From the NCBI GenBank assembly GCA_002786025.1, contig NHNW01000037.1:248001-312000 (forward strand): a DNA stretch of 64,000 bases, given 5' to 3'. Positions 61,932 through 64,000 of this stretch are shown piece by piece; the stretch's first letter is position 1, and every line of letters begins with the position of its first letter. A model generated the notes under the pieces. It saw only the letters and a program-made list of their open reading frames with translations. It did no database searches and was not told the DNA's origin. Origin of the DNA: Zasmidium citrigriseum (taxonomy: Eukaryota; Ascomycota; Dothideomycetes; Mycosphaerellales; Mycosphaerellaceae). A program made the translations under genes and the position numbers.

Positions 61932-64000
61932 ATGACAGTCCGCCAGTACACCACGGCGCAGCTGCTGGCGCTGCGGGAGTCGCCGCTGGTGGTCAAGCCG
62001 GACAACCTGCCCGCCATCGAGCAATGGATAGAGTACGTGTACATGGAGCGCGGAGACGGTGGCAGGGAGAAGCTAAGGATTCCTCATAGTGAGTCGGCGA
62101 CGACCCAGCCCCAGCAGCCGAAGCAGCAGCAGAGACAGCAGCAGCGTGTAAGTGGCACGGTTGGTGCGGAGGGGAGCCCTATGGGGAGCTTCTCGACGGG
62201 GAGGCCGACGTTGGGGACGAGGGGGAGTACGTTACGGAATGGAGGTAAGTTGTGAATTGCTTGATTGGAGGGTGAGGTGTGCTGATGAGTGATTTGCTGG
62301 TGCAGAGGATATCTCGTTGGGTCCGCCGAAGACTATGTTTCCCAGCAGCAGGAATGTGTCGCGACTATCTGACTTGCCAGATCGCAATGCGGCTGCTGCG
62401 GGAGATGTAACTTCTGCCGAGGAGCCTGAGAGCGCACGCAGTCGTTTCTTTTCTGATCGCCAGCTCAACAGGAGGAGCATGAACAATGAAAAGGAGGGGA
62501 GAGAGGGCAGGGACAACCGCGACAGCTGGACCAGCGTTCGCGAGAAGCGGGAGAAACAAGCTCGTGAAGAGGGCGATGGTCGCAATGGCTTTGGCGAGCG
62601 GCAGGAAAACAATAGGTGGAGCAGGGATGACAGGCGCAACGGGGATAGAGCTGGTGGGTGGCGCGAGCGGGAGCAGCAGCGTCGTGACCGGGAGCGTGAC
62701 CATGCTGAGAAAGAGCCTGAATGGATGGACGATCCGGTCGTCAAGAAAGATCAGGAACTTGGCTTTGCCATGCCGAAGACGCAAGAAGAGTTTCAGAAGT
62801 GGAAGGAGAGCATGAGCAAGAAGGCCAAAGGCGAGCCCGAGAAAGAGGAGGAGCCTGTACAGCCAGAGCCTGCTCCACCGCAACCTGCACCTGAGCCCAA
62901 GCCAGCTGTGGCTCCTTTGAAACTGGATGGCTTCGAGGGTGGTATGTTCAGTGGCTGGGGATCTGGTAACACCACCGCCGGCTCACAAGGCGCCACCACT
63001 CCTGGCGCATCTGGGACTGTGAAGTCTGCTACCGGCAAGCCAAAGGCCAGTCGCTTTGCTTCGATGTTCAACAAGCCAACCGACGAGACGCCGCCTACTC
63101 CTTCCGAGCAGTCCAGCTCACAGCAGGCAGCGAATGGCAGCGCCAACAAGACCACAGCTGAGGACCAAGAAGGCTTCAATCGGGTCTTGCAAATGCTCGG
63201 GTCTGCAAAGTTGGGCCAGCCTACACCACCTCAAGCTGAGCAGACGCCTGCTTCTCCACCTCCTCCGCTCAAGACCTCTGGCATCAACGGAACAGCTCCT
63301 GGAAAGCCTAAGAGCCGTTTCACGGACCTCTTCTCACCAAAGAGCCCGGAGCGCCATCAATCGCCGCAACAAAGCGGCGTGCAGCTTGGGGACAGCGTGC
63401 TGGGAAGTGAGGCTAACGGTCCAAACAGTGCGTTTGGTCGGATGATTCCCGAGAGACAGATGAGCGAGCAGCAGATTCCTAGATCTCAGGCCCCGCAGTC
63501 TACGATGTCGCCTGACCCGAGTGGCATTCCTTTCAACGCTTTGCGGGAACAGCAGCCGCGGCCTGCGTCTGGACGCATGAACGATCCCATGTTCGACCCA
63601 CCTTCGCGGAACGCGGCGTCGCCAGACGTCAACATTCAGAACTTGCTCGCCCAGAACCGACAGCGACAGCATGGATCTAACAACGAGAGTCAGCAACTAC
63701 TGAACTTGCTCAGGAAAGACACATCGAGCTCGAGACCTGCATCGCAGCAGGCCATCCCGCACACTGGCGGCATGGACCATGCTACGCTTCACCAATGGAT
63801 TGAGAACCAGCAGCGGGCTCAGATCCCCACTGAGACGCACGCACCCAAACCACGAGTGCCGCAACAACCTCCTGGCGTGTTCGAGGAGCAGCTGATGCGC
63901 AACTACCCTACAGAGCACCAGCAACGCCAAGAGCCACCCCAGATGCCTCCAGGTCTGGCTGAAGCGCAGAGACGACCCGCACAGCGTCCACCACCAGGCT
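61932..64000 (+). CDS. 4E-T-like eIF4E-binding protein (5' part, runs off the window)
   Basis: Exon 1 is 61932-62244; a 61-nt intron (donor GTAAGT, acceptor GTGCAG at 62305); exon 2 starts 62306 and stays open to the right edge. About 669 residues are visible. The N-terminus RQYTTAQLLAL has the eIF4E-binding pattern YX4L-hydrophobic (Y6, L11, L12). A long charged Arg/Glu-rich region then precedes EPEWMDD, recalling the PEW segment of metazoan 4E-T, followed by PKTQEEFQKWKESMSKK. The rest is Pro/Gln/Ser-rich with repeated KSRFTDLF/ASRFASMF-like patches. These proteins repress translation and link eIF4E to P-bodies. Fungal Eap1-type proteins are an alternative label. The 3' end is not in the window. 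Confidence 0.75.

Overview
The window is nuclear DNA of a filamentous ascomycete. Genes carry short introns (about 45-66 nt) with GTAAGT/GTATGT-type donors and CTGAC/CTAAC branch points. The gene content (HET-domain proteins, short F-box-like families, a Zn2Cys6 factor, a secreted heme-thiolate peroxidase, a GH5 mannanase) suggests a Dothideomycete such as a Mycosphaerella relative. That placement is inference. I see no CRISPR array, convincing tRNA/rRNA gene or transposon. Coordinates and splice sites were read by eye from donor, acceptor and phase.

Left part (0.2-16.6 kb). Five short paralogous genes, all on the minus strand (215-823, 1366-1941, 8563-9105, 9505-10050, 10801-11292), share an F-box-like N-terminus and a YKPPPQLQVSR-type block. 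They are interleaved with a flavoprotein oxidoreductase (2713-4339), a longer F-box protein (5200-6129), a PP4-type phosphatase with a large insertion (7005-8391), the phosphoinositide phosphatase FIG4 (11524-14565) and an MFS transporter (14896-16581).

Middle part (17-44 kb). A Zn2Cys6 factor (17959-21042) has two unusually long introns: one carries a 34-bp tandem repeat and the other is an inverted repeat related to the first. Then come a PlsB-like acyltransferase (21802-24189), ubiquitin-activating enzyme E1 (24736-27976), a secreted GH5 enzyme (28780-29969), a predicted fusion of cyanovirin-N-like repeats to a HET domain (30547-33748), a hemerythrin-like protein (33971-34807), a GPI-anchored Cys-rich protein (35189-35991), a BAHD-type acyltransferase (36900-38336), a membrane protein divergent from a SPRTN-like protease (38436-39788 / 39903-40817), a BTB protein (40971-41861) and a second HET gene (42391-44208).

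Right part (44.3-58.3 kb) is the most striking region. It holds eight single-exon paralogues of one family, all on the minus strand. Each has a conserved (W/F/L)RA(N/L)E motif, a second LQVVLALED-like block and a 28-residue Myb/SANT-like helix-turn-helix near the C-terminus. Six of the eight also have an N-terminal C2HC zinc-binding motif. Five belong to one subfamily (finger CX2CX13-14HX3C, C-terminal ARRLNA or ARMLNA) and three to another (finger CX2CX9HXC, C-terminal ECTRLxNV). A chloroperoxidase/peroxygenase-like gene on the opposite strand separates the two sets. I recognise no named family here and regard it as the best candidate for an undescribed system, possibly a rapidly duplicating set of small DNA-binding proteins. 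The window ends with an F-box protein (59127-60727) and the 5' part of a 4E-T-like eIF4E-binding protein that runs off the right edge.
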